Assembly (NCBI GenBank): GCA_902592675.1 | Contig: CACJFJ010000001.1 | Coordinates: 124,001 to 188,000 of the forward strand | DNA length: 64,000 bases | Direction: 5' to 3' | From: an uncultured Pelagibacteraceae bacterium | Lineage (GTDB): Bacteria > Pseudomonadota > Alphaproteobacteria > Pelagibacterales > Pelagibacteraceae | Shown here: positions 7,723-19,437 of the stretch, one piece after another | How positions within the stretch are numbered: the stretch's first letter is position 1 | How the letters are laid out: each line of letters begins with the position of its first letter | Program-made: the position numbers and the translations under genes | Notes under the pieces: model-generated | The model's input: the letters and a program-made list of their open reading frames with translations, nothing else | What the model was told of the DNA's origin: nothing | The model's database searches: none

Positions 7723-8818
7723 AAATTCAAAAATAATTGTAATTAAGATTGGATCCTCATTACTGGTTGATAATAATCGAAGAATAAGAAAAAAATGGTT
7801 ATTAAGTTTTGCAAAAGATATTAAAAAATTAAAACTTAAGAATAAAAAAATTGTTATCGTCAGCTCAGGTGCAATAGCTCTAGGATGTAAAAAAATGAAC
7901 TATAAAAACACAAACATTAAACTCGATAAAAGCCAAGCAATAGCTTCCGTTGGACAGATAGAATTAATGAATTTATTTTCACAAACATTCTCAAAATTTA
8001 AATTAAACATATCTCAAATTTTATTAACTTTAGAGGATACTGAAGAAAGAAGAAGATCAATTAATGCAAAAAGAACTTTTGAAAATTTATTTCATCTTAA
8101 TTATATTCCAATAGTAAATGAAAATGATACAATTGCTACTTCGGAAATAAAGTATGGAGATAACGATAGATTGGCATCTAGAGTAGCACAAATTACTAAT
8201 GCTGATACTTTAATTTTGCTATCTGATGTTGATGGACTTTTTACAAAAAATCCAAAAATATATAATGATGCAAAACTAATAAAAGAAGTTAAAAATTTCA
8301 ATAAAGATTTAGAAAATATTAATATTAAGGGTATGACAAAATTTGGAAAAGGTGGGATGAATACAAAAATTGAAGCAGCCAAAATATGTAATCTAGCTGG
8401 ATGTAACATGATTATTTCTAACGGTTTATATTTAAATCCAATTAATAAAATTGAAAAAGATAATAATTGCACTTTGTTTGTATCAAAAGTGTCAAAATTG
8501 CATGCAAGAAAAAAATGGATAATAAGTTCAGTTTTTCCAAAAGGAGAGCTCATTATTGATGACGGTGCTAGAAAAGCACTTATTAATGGAAAAAGTTTAT
8601 TAGCTGCAGGTATTAAAAAAGTTTCTGGAAAATTTAATAAAGGTGATCATATTAAAATTTTAGATACAAAACGTAAAGAGTTTGCAAGAGGATTAAGCTC
8701 CTTCTCTTCTGAAGAAATAATTAAAATAATGGGATGCCAATCTAATGAGATTGAAAAAATACTAGGATATGTTTCAAAATCAGAAGTCATTCATAAAGAC
8801 GATATGGTACGGATCTAA
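7712..8818 (+). CDS. proB: Glutamate 5-kinase
   Basis: The 368-aa protein has an amino-acid kinase domain (IVIKIGSSLLV near the start, VSSGAIALG, NENDTIAT, GDNDRLASRVA, LLSDVDGLF, GKGGMNTKIEAA) followed by a C-terminal PUA domain (about residues 275-365). It phosphorylates glutamate to gamma-glutamyl phosphate, the first step of proline synthesis. It overlaps the shifted obg 3' end by 11 bases and overlaps proA by one base (TAATG), so the pair is translationally coupled. Confidence 0.95.
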   Translation: MLLRNSKIIVIKIGSSLLVDNNRRIRKKWLLSFAKDIKKLKLKNKKIVIVSSGAIALGCKKMNYKNTNIKLDKSQAIASVGQIELMNLFSQTFSKFKLNISQILLTLEDTEERRRSINAKRTFENLFHLNYIPIVNENDTIATSEIKYGDNDRLASRVAQITNADTLILLSDVDGLFTKNPKIYNDAKLIKEVKNFNKDLENINIKGMTKFGKGGMNTKIEAAKICNLAGCNMIISNGLYLNPINKIEKDNNCTLFVSKVSKLHARKKWIISSVFPKGELIIDDGARKALINGKSLLAAGIKKVSGKFNKGDHIKILDTKRKEFARGLSSFSSEEIIKIMGCQSNEIEKILGYVSKSEVIHKDDMVRI

Positions 8819-10068
8819 TGAAAAAAATATTATTTAAGATAGGTAGAAGGTCAAAAAAGGCATTTAATTATCAAATAAATGAAAAGAAAAAAAATAAGGT
8901 ATTGAATGATTATTCTCGTCTAATAATTAAAAATAAAAATTTAATAATAAAAGAAAATAAAAAAGATATAAAAAATGCTCATAAAAAAAAAATAAAAGAA
9001 AATCTTATAGACAGACTTTTGCTCAGTGAAAGAAAAATTTTCGATATAATTAGATCTATCAAAAAAATTATAAAATTAAAAGACCCCACAAATGTTGTAT
9101 TAAAAAAATGGAAAAGACCAAATGGTCTAAGTATTTCAAAAATAACAATACCTATAGGTGTTATTGGGGTTATTTATGAAAGTAGACCTAATGTTACATC
9201 TGATGTAGCATCACTATGTTTTAAATCAGGAAATCCAGTAATCCTAAAAGGGGGGTCTGAAGCTTTTTACTCAAATCTTATACTTTCAAAACTATTTAGA
9301 AAATCTCTAAAAAAAAATAATGTAAATGAAGATTTTGTTCAATTCATAAATATTAAAAAGAAACAAATAGTCGACATCATGTTAACAAAAATGAATAATC
9401 ACATAGACGTAATAATACCTAGGGGTGGAAAAAACCTTGTTAAAAAAGTTCAAAATATATCAACAATTACAACCATTGGGCATTTAGAAGGTATTTGTCA
9501 TTCGTATGTTGATAAAGATGCAGATTCAAAAATCGCTACGAGGATTATTCATAATGCAAAATTAAGAAATACCGCGATTTGTGGCGCAACTGAAACAATC
9601 TTATTACATGAAAAAATAATAAAACGAATTGGAAATCAAATTTTAAAAAATCTCTCAGAAAATGGATGTAAAATTATAGGAGACAATAAAATCAGAAAAT
9701 TTTACGATAAAGAAATAAAAAAAGCATCTATTAATGACTGGTCGAAGGAATATTTGGCGCCAATCGTTTCTGTCAAATCAGTAAAAAATATTGATGAGGC
9801 CATTCTTCATATCAATAAATATGGAACTATGCATACTGATTGTATTATAACCCAAAATAAAACATCTGCTAAAAAATTTTTAAATGAAGTAAAGAGTTCT
9901 ATAGCGATGCATAATACTTCAACACAGTTTGCTGATGGAGGAGAATTTGGTTTTGGAGGCGAAGTAGGGATTTCGACAAATGTTCTCCCGCCCCGTGGCC
10001 CTGTCGGTTTAAATGAATTAGTCTCATATAAATATCAAATTACAAGTAGTGGAAAGATAAGGAAGTAA
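8818..10068 (+). CDS. proA: Gamma-glutamyl phosphate reductase
   Basis: A 416-aa aldehyde-dehydrogenase-superfamily enzyme. PIGVIGVIYESRPNVTSDVA, LKGGSEAFYSN and a catalytic Cys in TAICGATE identify ProA, and the C-terminal HNTSTQFADGGEFGFGGEVG is its signature. It reduces gamma-glutamyl phosphate with NADPH to glutamate semialdehyde for proline synthesis. The start shares a base with the proB stop, and nadD begins two bases after its stop. Confidence 0.96.
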   Translation: MKKILFKIGRRSKKAFNYQINEKKKNKVLNDYSRLIIKNKNLIIKENKKDIKNAHKKKIKENLIDRLLLSERKIFDIIRSIKKIIKLKDPTNVVLKKWKRPNGLSISKITIPIGVIGVIYESRPNVTSDVASLCFKSGNPVILKGGSEAFYSNLILSKLFRKSLKKNNVNEDFVQFINIKKKQIVDIMLTKMNNHIDVIIPRGGKNLVKKVQNISTITTIGHLEGICHSYVDKDADSKIATRIIHNAKLRNTAICGATETILLHEKIIKRIGNQILKNLSENGCKIIGDNKIRKFYDKEIKKASINDWSKEYLAPIVSVKSVKNIDEAILHINKYGTMHTDCIITQNKTSAKKFLNEVKSSIAMHNTSTQFADGGEFGFGGEVGISTNVLPPRGPVGLNELVSYKYQITSSGKIRK

Positions 10069-10069
10069 T

Positions 10070-10591
10070 TTGATATCAAAAAAAAATAAAATTGGAATCC
10101 TTGGTGGGTCATTTGATCCAGCTCACAAAGGTCATTTAGCAATATCAAAAGAGGCTATAAAAAAATTTAAATTAAAAAAAATTATTTGGGCTATAACAAA
10201 AAAGAATCCCTTTAAAAATCAGAGTAGTACAAATCTTTTCAAAAGAATAAATTATTGTAAAAAAATAATAGGAAAAAATAATTTCATTAAAATTAAGTAT
10301 TACGAAAACTTGATAAGATCAAATAAAACAATCAAATTAATTAATTATCTAAATAAAAACGAAAATAATGAAGTCTATTTCATAATGGGTGCTGATAATT
10401 TAATAGGTTTTCATAAATGGCAACAATGGGAAAAAATTTCACAAAAATGTAATATTATTGTTTTTGATCGTCATGGGTACAAAAGAAAATCTCTAAATTC
10501 TATAGCATTTAAAAGATTAAATAAGAAAAATTTGAAATTTATAAACTTTAAAAAAGTCAATATTTCTTCTTCTCAATTAAGAAAAATTTGA
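10070..10591 (+). CDS. nadD: Nicotinate-nucleotide adenylyltransferase
   Basis: The 173-aa nucleotidyltransferase begins with the motif GILGGSFDPAHKGH (about residues 8-21). It ends near the second signature, here VNISSSQLRK, in place of the ISSTxIR form. It adenylates nicotinate mononucleotide to deamido-NAD in NAD synthesis. The start is TTG at 10070, only two bases after proA. At 173 aa it is somewhat shorter than usual and Lys-rich. The following gene, rsfS, is its usual neighbour. Confidence 0.88.
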   Translation: MISKKNKIGILGGSFDPAHKGHLAISKEAIKKFKLKKIIWAITKKNPFKNQSSTNLFKRINYCKKIIGKNNFIKIKYYENLIRSNKTIKLINYLNKNENNEVYFIMGADNLIGFHKWQQWEKISQKCNIIVFDRHGYKRKSLNSIAFKRLNKKNLKFINFKKVNISSSQLRKI

Positions 10592-10608
10592 TAATCTTTA
10601 ATTAATTA

Positions 10609-10959
10609 ATGGATAATATTTCAAATCTAAAAAAAATTATTATTAACACACTAGATACAAATAAAGCACAAGATATAATAAGTATTGATCTTAAAGATAA
10701 AAGTTCAATGGCTGATTATATGATAATTGCTAGCGGAACTTCATCTAGGCATATTCAATCATTGTCTGAACAAGTTTTAGAAAAATTTAAGAGCAATGGT
10801 CTAAAAAACTCTAAAATTGAGGGAAAAGACAGCAATGAATGGAAGTTAGTTGATGGTATAGATTTAATTGTTCATATTTTTCATCCTGAGAAAAGGAAAT
10901 TTTACGAGCTTGAAAAAATGTGGAGTGAACTTATACCAAAAGAAAAATTGATAATATAA
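10609..10959 (+). CDS. rsfS: Ribosomal silencing factor RsfS (DUF143 family)
   Basis: The 116-aa protein contains the family segments DLKDKSSMADYMIIASGTSSRH (split here around residue 35-50) and the C-terminal WKLVDGIDLIVHIFHPEKR, YELEKMW. RsfS binds L14 and blocks subunit joining under nutrient limitation. It follows nadD as in most proteobacteria and overlaps ctpA by one base (TAATG). The gene rlmH, which often follows rsfS, is not present between rsfS and ctpA. Confidence 0.93.
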   Translation: MDNISNLKKIIINTLDTNKAQDIISIDLKDKSSMADYMIIASGTSSRHIQSLSEQVLEKFKSNGLKNSKIEGKDSNEWKLVDGIDLIVHIFHPEKRKFYELEKMWSELIPKEKLII

Positions 10960-12092
10960 TGAAAAAAAAACTTTTTACACTTACCTTTTTTTTTATAATT
11001 TTTTTTAAACCTGTAAATTCTGTTGAAAATATTATTTATCAAAAAATTGATTTATTTGGAGAAGTACTAGAAAAAATTAACAAAGAGTATGTTGACGAAA
11101 TAAATCAATCAGAAAGCATGGACTCTGCCATTAATGGTTTGCTTCAATCTTTAGACCCATATTCTGCCTATATGTCGCCTGAGGTGTTTAATGAAATGCA
11201 AACTGAAACAAGTGGTGAATTTGGAGGTCTTGGTATTGAGGTCAGTATGGAGTCAGGTGTTGTAAAAGTAATATCTCCAATTGATGACACACCAGCATCT
11301 AGAGCAGGAATTAAAGCTGGTGATTACATTGTAAAAATTAATGATACTCAAGTGCAAGGAAAATCTTTAAGTGAGGCAGTAGATTTAATGAGAGGTCCTG
11401 TTGGTTCTGGAATAGAATTGACTGTTAGAAGAAGAGGTGAAAGAAAAGCACTTACATTTAATATAATCAGAGAGATAATACAAGTTAAGTCTGTCAAAAC
11501 AGATTTAATTGAAAAAACAATTGGTTATATTAGATTAACATCATTCAATGAAAATAGTGCAGAACAGATTAAAAAAGAAATTAAGAAATTAGAAAAAGAT
11601 AATGAGGTAATATCTTACATTTTAGATTTAAGGAATAATCCTGGAGGTTTACTTTCACAAGCAATCCAAATTTCAGATTTTTTTTTAGATGACGGTGAAA
11701 TAGTTTCAACAAAGAGTAGAAAGGCCTCTGAAAATAGAAAATGGTTTGCTAAACAAGGTGATTTAACAAATGGAAAAACACTGATTGTCCTGATTAATTA
11801 TGGATCTGCATCAGCGTCTGAAATTGTTGCTGGTGCTTTAAAAGATCATAAAAGAGCAATCGTACTAGGTGAAAATAGTTTTGGCAAAGGATCTGTTCAA
11901 TCAATAATCCCTTTAAAAAATAAAGGTGCGATAAGACTTACAGTGGCTAAATATTATTTACCCTCTGGAAAATCTATTTCTGAAGTAGGTGTATCACCAG
12001 ATATTGAAATCAGTGAGCAATCTGACAATTTTAGAATTAAAACAGAAACCGATAATCAATTAAAATACGCTATTAAGTTACTCAACGGTTAA
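10959..12092 (+). CDS. ctpA: Carboxyl-terminal processing protease (S41 family)
   Basis: The 377-aa protein has an N-terminal hydrophobic signal sequence (about residues 4-20), a PDZ domain (about 85-165, with GGLGIEVSMESG and SPIDDTPASRAGIKAGD) and an S41 protease core. The nucleophile is in GSASASEIVAGAL and the general-base Lys in GENSFGKGSVQ. It cleaves C-termini of periplasmic substrates, often peptidoglycan hydrolases. It lies between rsfS and rppH with gaps of a few bases. An M23 peptidase or EnvC homologue often found upstream in alphaproteobacteria is absent here. Confidence 0.94.
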   Translation: MKKKLFTLTFFFIIFFKPVNSVENIIYQKIDLFGEVLEKINKEYVDEINQSESMDSAINGLLQSLDPYSAYMSPEVFNEMQTETSGEFGGLGIEVSMESGVVKVISPIDDTPASRAGIKAGDYIVKINDTQVQGKSLSEAVDLMRGPVGSGIELTVRRRGERKALTFNIIREIIQVKSVKTDLIEKTIGYIRLTSFNENSAEQIKKEIKKLEKDNEVISYILDLRNNPGGLLSQAIQISDFFLDDGEIVSTKSRKASENRKWFAKQGDLTNGKTLIVLINYGSASASEIVAGALKDHKRAIVLGENSFGKGSVQSIIPLKNKGAIRLTVAKYYLPSGKSISEVGVSPDIEISEQSDNFRIKTETDNQLKYAIKLLNG

Positions 12093-12095
12093 ATA

Positions 12096-12572
12096 ATGTT
12101 AGAAAAATTCAAAGACTTGCCACTTAGAAATGGTGTTGGGATAATTTTACTAAATAGAGAGAATAAAGTTTTTGTAGCCAAAAGAATAGATAATCCTAAA
12201 AATTTTTGGCAAATGCCTCAGGGTGGCGTTGATGAAGGAGAAGATTTTTTAGCTGCTGCTTATAGAGAATTAGAGGAAGAAACGAGTATAAAGAATGTCA
12301 AATTAATAAAAGAGATAGATGGTACAATTTCATACGAATTACCTGATCACTTATTAGGAGTGATTTGGAAAGGAAGATATAAGGGTCAAAAACAAAAGTG
12401 GTTTGTAATGAGATTTTTAGGGAAGGATGAAGATATAAATATTAAAACAAGCAGACCGGAATTTTTAGACTGGAAATGGATTGATTTGAATATGATAACA
12501 GATGTTGTTGTAGACTTTAAGCTACACATGTATAAAGAACTTAAAAACAGAGTAAATAAAATTATTAATTAA
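12096..12572 (+). CDS. rppH: RNA pyrophosphohydrolase (Nudix)
   Basis: The 158-aa Nudix hydrolase opens LRNGVGIILLNRENKVFVAK and carries the Nudix box GGVDEGEDFLAAAYRELEEE (about residues 43-62). Residues KWFVMRFLG and the FLDWKWIDL segment match RppH/IalA rather than generic Nudix enzymes. It removes pyrophosphate from 5'-triphosphorylated RNA and so starts mRNA decay. The 3' end overlaps the convergent atpC gene by eight bases. Confidence 0.93.
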   Translation: MLEKFKDLPLRNGVGIILLNRENKVFVAKRIDNPKNFWQMPQGGVDEGEDFLAAAYRELEEETSIKNVKLIKEIDGTISYELPDHLLGVIWKGRYKGQKQKWFVMRFLGKDEDINIKTSRPEFLDWKWIDLNMITDVVVDFKLHMYKELKNRVNKIIN

Positions 12573-12956
12573 GACTTTTTAAAACTTCAATTTTTTGGTT
12601 AATTAAAAATTTTGATTGATCGTTTATCTCTTGCTTATTAGCATCTTCTTCAGCAGATTTTATAAGCTCATCAATTTTTCTTCTTTCAAATTCTTTTAAA
12701 TTAAAAATTGTACTGGTTAAGATTGAAAGATTATTATCTTTAAACTCAATAATTCCATCATCAACATAAAATTTATCATCCCCTGATTTTGTTTTAACAT
12801 GTATTATACCTGGCTTTAAAAATGAAATTATAGGAATATGATCCTTAAGAATTCCTATTTCTCCCTCAAAAGCTGGAAGAACCGCCTCTAAAACATCCTC
12901 TTTAAATAAAAAAGATTTTTCTGGATTTACTATCTCTATCTTAAATTGTTCGCTCA

Positions 12957-12957
<1 letters not shown>
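12565..12957 (-). CDS. atpC: F1F0 ATP synthase epsilon subunit
   Basis: The 130-aa protein has the N-terminal beta-sandwich typical of epsilon (FKIEIVNPEKSFLFKEDVLE, PAFEGEIGILKDHIP) and a shorter C-terminal helical region. It forms part of the central stalk and regulates ATP hydrolysis. It overlaps the atpD stop by one base and ends convergently with rppH with an 8-base overlap, so no terminator separates the two. Confidence 0.95.
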
Positions 12958-15253
<2,296 letters not shown>

Positions 15254-15260
15254 ATAATAT

Positions 15261-16796
15261 TTATGATTTGGTTATATTTTTTAGATTATTGATTATTTCT
15301 ATAAGATTTTTCTCTTTATCTTCTTCTAATTTTCCCGTACTTAAAATAGAATCTATAATCTCTGGTTTTTCAGATTTACATCTCTCGATTATTTTGTTCT
15401 CAAAATCAGAAACATTCTTTAAGTCAATATCATCTAAATAACCTTTTACACCGCAAAAAACTGAAATTACTTGTTCTGCAACTGTCATTGGTGAGTATTG
15501 TTTTTGTTTTAAAAGTTCAGTTAATTTAGATCCTCTATTCAAAAGTTGTTGGGTTGAGGCATCTAAATCTGAGCCAAATTGTGCAAAAGCAGCCATTTCT
15601 CTATATTGCGCAAGTTCTAATTTCATTGACCCAGAAACTTTTTTCATTGCTTTAGTTTGTGCAGATGACCCTACCCTTGATACTGATAATCCAACGTTTA
15701 TTGCTGGCCTAATACCTTGGTTAAATAATTCTGTTTCTAAAAATATTTGACCATCAGTTATTGAAATTACATTTGTTGGAATATAAGCGGAAACATCTCC
15801 ACCTTGTGTCTCAATAATTGGTAATGCCGTTAAAGAGCCACCACCATGTTTGTCACTTAATTTTGCTGCTCTTTCAAGCAATCTACTATGAAGATAAAAT
15901 ACATCGCCTGGATAAGCTTCTCTCCCAGGAGGTCTTCTTAATATTAAAGACATTTGTCTATAAGCAACTGCTTGTTTAGATAAATCATCGTAAATTATTA
16001 ACGCATGCATACCATTATCTCTATAATATTCCCCCATTGCACATCCAGTATAAGGAGCTAAAAATTGAAGAGGCGCAGAGTCTGATGCCGTTGCTGCGAC
16101 TATGGTCGTGTATTCCATAGCTCCTGCCTCCTCAAGTGTTTTTTGAATTTGTCTTACTGTTGATCTTTTTTGTCCAATAGCAACATATATACAATAAAGT
16201 TTTTGATTTTCATCACCTGACTCATTAATCTTTTTTTGATTAATAATTGCGTCAACTGCAACTGCTGTTTTTCCAGTCTGTCTATCACCAATTATTAACT
16301 CACGTTGTCCTCTCCCGATTGGTACAAGACTATCAATTGATTTAAGTCCTGTTTGCATTGGCTCACTTACTGATTGTCTTGGAATAATTCCGGGAGCTTT
16401 AACTTCCACTCTACTTTTTTTGACTTTTTTGTCCAAAGCACCCTTTCCATCAATCGGATTTCCTAATCCATCCACAACTCTTCCTAATAACTCTTTACCG
16501 ACTGGAGTGTCTACAATGCTTCCAGTTCTTTTTACCACATCCCCCTCTTTAATATTTTTATCATCACCAAAAATTACTACTCCAACATTTTCGCTCTCTA
16601 AATTTAGAGCCATTCCTTTTGAACCATCTGAAAACTCTACCATCTCACCAGCTTGGACACTATCTAAACCATAAATTCTAGCTATACCATCTCCTACAGA
16701 TAAAACTTGTCCCACCTCAGAAATTTCAGCTTTTTCTCCAAAGTTTTTTATTTGTTCTTTTAAAATTTTTGTTACTTCTGATGGATTTATTTCCAT
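15261..16796 (-). CDS. atpA: F1F0 ATP synthase alpha subunit
   Basis: The 511-aa protein has the nucleotide-binding motif [13 protein letters not shown] (about residues 170-182). Further segments are [28 protein letters not shown] and the alpha-family arginine region [17 protein letters not shown]. It forms the non-catalytic nucleotide sites of F1. It abuts atpH (starting at the base beside the atpH stop) and precedes atpG by seven bases. Confidence 0.98.
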   Translation of the reverse strand: MEINPSEVTKILKEQIKNFGEKAEISEVGQVLSVGDGIARIYGLDSVQAGEMVEFSDGSKGMALNLESENVGVVIFGDDKNIKEGDVVKRTGSIVDTPVGKELLGRVVDGLGNPIDGKGALDKKVKKSRVEVKAPGIIPRQSVSEPMQTGLKSIDSLVPIGRGQRELIIGDRQTGKTAVAVDAIINQKKINESGDENQKLYCIYVAIGQKRSTVRQIQKTLEEAGAMEYTTIVAATASDSAPLQFLAPYTGCAMGEYYRDNGMHALIIYDDLSKQAVAYRQMSLILRRPPGREAYPGDVFYLHSRLLERAAKLSDKHGGGSLTALPIIETQGGDVSAYIPTNVISITDGQIFLETELFNQGIRPAINVGLSVSRVGSSAQTKAMKKVSGSMKLELAQYREMAAFAQFGSDLDASTQQLLNRGSKLTELLKQKQYSPMTVAEQVISVFCGVKGYLDDIDLKNVSDFENKIIERCKSEKPEIIDSILSTGKLEEDKEKNLIEIINNLKNITKS

Positions 16797-17354
16797 TTAT
16801 ACCTCTATCATTTTATTTTCTATTTGTTTTAATTTATTTTTAATAGAAGTATCAATCATTGTACTTCCAACTTTAACAATCAAGCCACCAATTAGATCGG
16901 TGTCATAAGTATATTTTAATTTTATTTTGGATTTAAAATTATTTGATAATTCTAATGTAATTTTACTAATCTCTTCTTGAGTAAGATCTTTTGCTGATTT
17001 TATCTCTGTTTTAAGTTCTCCTCTCTTTTCTGAGCAAATTTCAATAAAACTTTCAAGGATCTGTTTAACAAAAAAAAATCTTCTTTTCCTAATTAAAAAA
17101 TTTAAAAAGTTTTTGAATAAAACATCTAATTTAGAATTTTCTGATATTATATTTATAACTTTTGTTAAAATATCTTGATTTATAGTTGGATCCTTAATAA
17201 GATTTTTAAATTCTTCATTTTTTGATATCAAACTTAAAAAAGCAATTGAATGGGTCTCCATTTTATCTAATTTATTTGACTCTTCTGCAAGCTCATAAAG
17301 TGCAAGCGAATATCTGTTAGCTGAAGTACTTGAAAATCCTTTAGTCTTGCTCAA
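16797..17354 (-). CDS. atpH: F1F0 ATP synthase delta subunit
   Basis: The 185-aa OSCP-type protein has ANRYSLALYELAEE near the N-terminus and the C-terminal TDLIGGLIVKVGSTMIDTSIKNKL signature. It forms the peripheral-stalk link between F1 and F0. The start is a TTG codon (bases 17352-17354 on the complement), supported by GAGG six to seven bases upstream. It is the first gene of atpHAGDC. Confidence 0.94.
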   Translation of the reverse strand: MSKTKGFSSTSANRYSLALYELAEESNKLDKMETHSIAFLSLISKNEEFKNLIKDPTINQDILTKVINIISENSKLDVLFKNFLNFLIRKRRFFFVKQILESFIEICSEKRGELKTEIKSAKDLTQEEISKITLELSNNFKSKIKLKYTYDTDLIGGLIVKVGSTMIDTSIKNKLKQIENKMIEV

Positions 17355-17382
17355 TTTGTTACCTCTAAAGTGTAGATTGTTT

Positions 17383-17388
17383 ATTATA
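17383..17388 (-). promoter_or_regulatory. Probable -10 box of the atpHAGDC promoter
   Basis: The minus strand reads a perfect TATAAT here, about 29 bases before the TTG start of atpH, giving a leader of about 20 bases. No good -35 hexamer is visible at 16-18 bases, so recognition may depend on another factor or on flanking A+T-rich DNA. Confidence 0.45.
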
Positions 17389-17392
17389 AAAT

Positions 17393-17451
17393 CTCATTTT
17401 AATTAACATATGACTTTAAGGTCTTCAAGTAACACATTGGTTTAAAATGAG
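17393..17451. repeat. 10-bp inverted repeat upstream of atpH
   Basis: CTCATTTTAA (17393-17402) is repeated in inverted orientation as TTAAAATGAG (17442-17451), with 39 bases between the arms. The inner region includes a smaller GAC...GTC palindrome near 17412-17423. The repeat sits directly upstream of the atpH -10 box in the only sizeable gap between priA and the ATP synthase operon. Confidence 0.6.
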
Positions 17452-17463
17452 TTTTTTTAGGGT

Positions 17464-19419
17464 CTAATTGAAGCTTATAGGATCAACATCAACTGAAAGT
17501 TTTATTCCATGAGGAAATTTGTAATTAAATATTAATGTTGCCAATGAGTTCTGCAATTTTTGTGTTTTGGGTCCTCTTATTAGAAATCTAACCCTGAATT
17601 TCTTTTTTAATCTAAATAAGGGGGCGCTTACTGGTCCCAAAATTTGTCCATAAATTTTGTTCTCCATAAAATTTTTCAATCTAAAAGCCTCTTTCTCTAA
17701 TTTTTTTTCATTTTCACCTGTAAGAATTAAGGAAATAAATCTCTGAAAGGGAGGTAGTTTATTTTGTTTTCTTATTTGTAACTCTTTTTCTAGAAAAATA
17801 TCAGGATTTTTATTAGTAATGTCTGAAATCATTCTTGTATTGGGATTATATGTTTGAAAATAGACCATAGATGGTTGACCTGTGCGCCCAGCTCGACCTG
17901 AAAGCTGGTGATAAAGTTGTAAATTTTTTTCTGCTCCTCTTAGATCGTGTCCTTGAGAAGAAAGATCTATATCGACTACAACTATACAATTTAAATTTGG
18001 AAAGTGATAACCTTTGGAGATTAATTGCGTACCAACTATTATTTCTACTTCATTTCTTATTATTTTTTCAAGTTTTTCCTTTGAGCTTTTTTTATTCATT
18101 GTATCACTTGAAAAAATTTCAGTTCTTTTTAAAGGAAAATTTTTTTTAACCTCATCAGAAATTCTTTCAACTCCTGGACCACTAAATATGAAATCACATT
18201 TTCCCTCTTTTTTACAACTTCTGATAAGAGATGATTTAAAACCACAATAGTGGCAAAGTAAATTGTTGTTTTTTTTATGGTAAACTAGATTAATAGAACA
18301 ATTAGGACATTCGTAAGTAGTAATGCATTTTTTACATAAAGCACTTGGTGAAAAACCTCTCCTATTTAAAAAAAAAAGAATCTGATCATTTCTTTCCAAA
18401 TGAAAATTCACTTTTTGTATGATTTCTTTAGAAAGCCAAGATTGTTTTTCTAATTTAACTTTATTCAAATTTATTATTTCATAATTAGGCAAAGAGGCAT
18501 TTTTATATCTATATTCTAGTTTCGAGATGCTATATTTTCCCTTCTTAATATTTTGATAAGTTTCAACAGATGGAACAGAGGTAATTAAGTTAATCGGAAT
18601 ATTTTCAAAAGAAGCTCTAGCTATTGCCATATCTCTTGCGTTATACGTAATTCCCTCATCTTGTTTATATGATTGATCATGTTCCTCGTCGACAATTATT
18701 AATCCCAAATTTTTGAAAGGTAAAAATAAAGAAGATCTTGCCCCTATAACTACCTTAATCTTATCCTCCATTATTCCTCTCCAAATAATTTCCTTATTTT
18801 TTTTTGTTATCCCAGAATGCCAAACTGCAGGATTAAAACCAAAAAATTCAATAAATTTTTTTTCAAATTGATTTGTTAGGCCAATTTCAGGTAACATCAC
18901 TAAAATTTGATGGCCTTTTTCTAATTTTTTTTTTAAGGCCTCAAAATATACAATTGTTTTTCCAGACCCAGTTGTCCCTTGTAAAACATGCACATTAAAT
19001 TTCAGATTAAATTTATTGATTATGTCTAAACATTTTTTTTGTTCATTTGTAAGTTTAAAAATATCTTTTGTAATTTTAAATTTATAGTTTTCATAAAACT
19101 TAGAATCGAATTTTTCCACAGGTTTTCCACTCAGTAAAAAAAGCTTCAAAACCATACCTTTTGGAATAACATTATATTCTGCAAACCAATCTAAAAACTC
19201 AACAGTTTTTTTTTTTAATTTAGGTATATTTAATTTTTTTAATACTTTTTTAGTTTTAAATTTTTTTTCATTTTTTTTTTCAAATTGAAACCAAACAAGG
19301 CCTGAGATTTTTGATTTTCCAAAAGGTACCTCAACAAAATCACCAACCTCCAATTTTAAATCACTTTCATAGGTAAATGGGTAATTAAAAATATTAGGCA
19401 AAAGAATTGGGAATTTCAT
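17464..19419 (-). CDS. priA: Primosomal protein N' (PriA helicase)
   Basis: The 651-aa superfamily 2 helicase has Walker A LQGTTGSGKT and Walker B IIVDEEHDQSYKQ. The helicase core is interrupted by a zinc-binding module (CKKC, CPNC, CHYCGF and a last CD pair) around residues 365-415. Motif V/VI follows as IVGTQLISKGYHFPNL and GRAGRTGQPS. PriA restarts stalled replication forks by loading the primosome. It is shorter than the E. coli protein (about 730 aa), mainly at the N-terminus, as in other streamlined genomes. Confidence 0.95.
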   Translation of the reverse strand: MKFPILLPNIFNYPFTYESDLKLEVGDFVEVPFGKSKISGLVWFQFEKKNEKKFKTKKVLKKLNIPKLKKKTVEFLDWFAEYNVIPKGMVLKLFLLSGKPVEKFDSKFYENYKFKITKDIFKLTNEQKKCLDIINKFNLKFNVHVLQGTTGSGKTIVYFEALKKKLEKGHQILVMLPEIGLTNQFEKKFIEFFGFNPAVWHSGITKKNKEIIWRGIMEDKIKVVIGARSSLFLPFKNLGLIIVDEEHDQSYKQDEGITYNARDMAIARASFENIPINLITSVPSVETYQNIKKGKYSISKLEYRYKNASLPNYEIINLNKVKLEKQSWLSKEIIQKVNFHLERNDQILFFLNRRGFSPSALCKKCITTYECPNCSINLVYHKKNNNLLCHYCGFKSSLIRSCKKEGKCDFIFSGPGVERISDEVKKNFPLKRTEIFSSDTMNKKSSKEKLEKIIRNEVEIIVGTQLISKGYHFPNLNCIVVVDIDLSSQGHDLRGAEKNLQLYHQLSGRAGRTGQPSMVYFQTYNPNTRMISDITNKNPDIFLEKELQIRKQNKLPPFQRFISLILTGENEKKLEKEAFRLKNFMENKIYGQILGPVSAPLFRLKKKFRVRFLIRGPKTQKLQNSLATLIFNYKFPHGIKLSVDVDPISFN

Positions 19420-19437
19420 AGCTCAATCGATTATCCT

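Noticed and set aside
8101-8553. 150-aa ORF antisense to proB
   Set aside because: It lies wholly inside a conserved gene, has no family match and is composed of low-complexity hydrophobic residues expected of a shadow frame.
17393-17460. Plus-strand intrinsic terminator (repeat arm followed by T7)
   Set aside because: No plus-strand gene lies upstream (priA and atpH are both minus), and the loop is 39 bases long.
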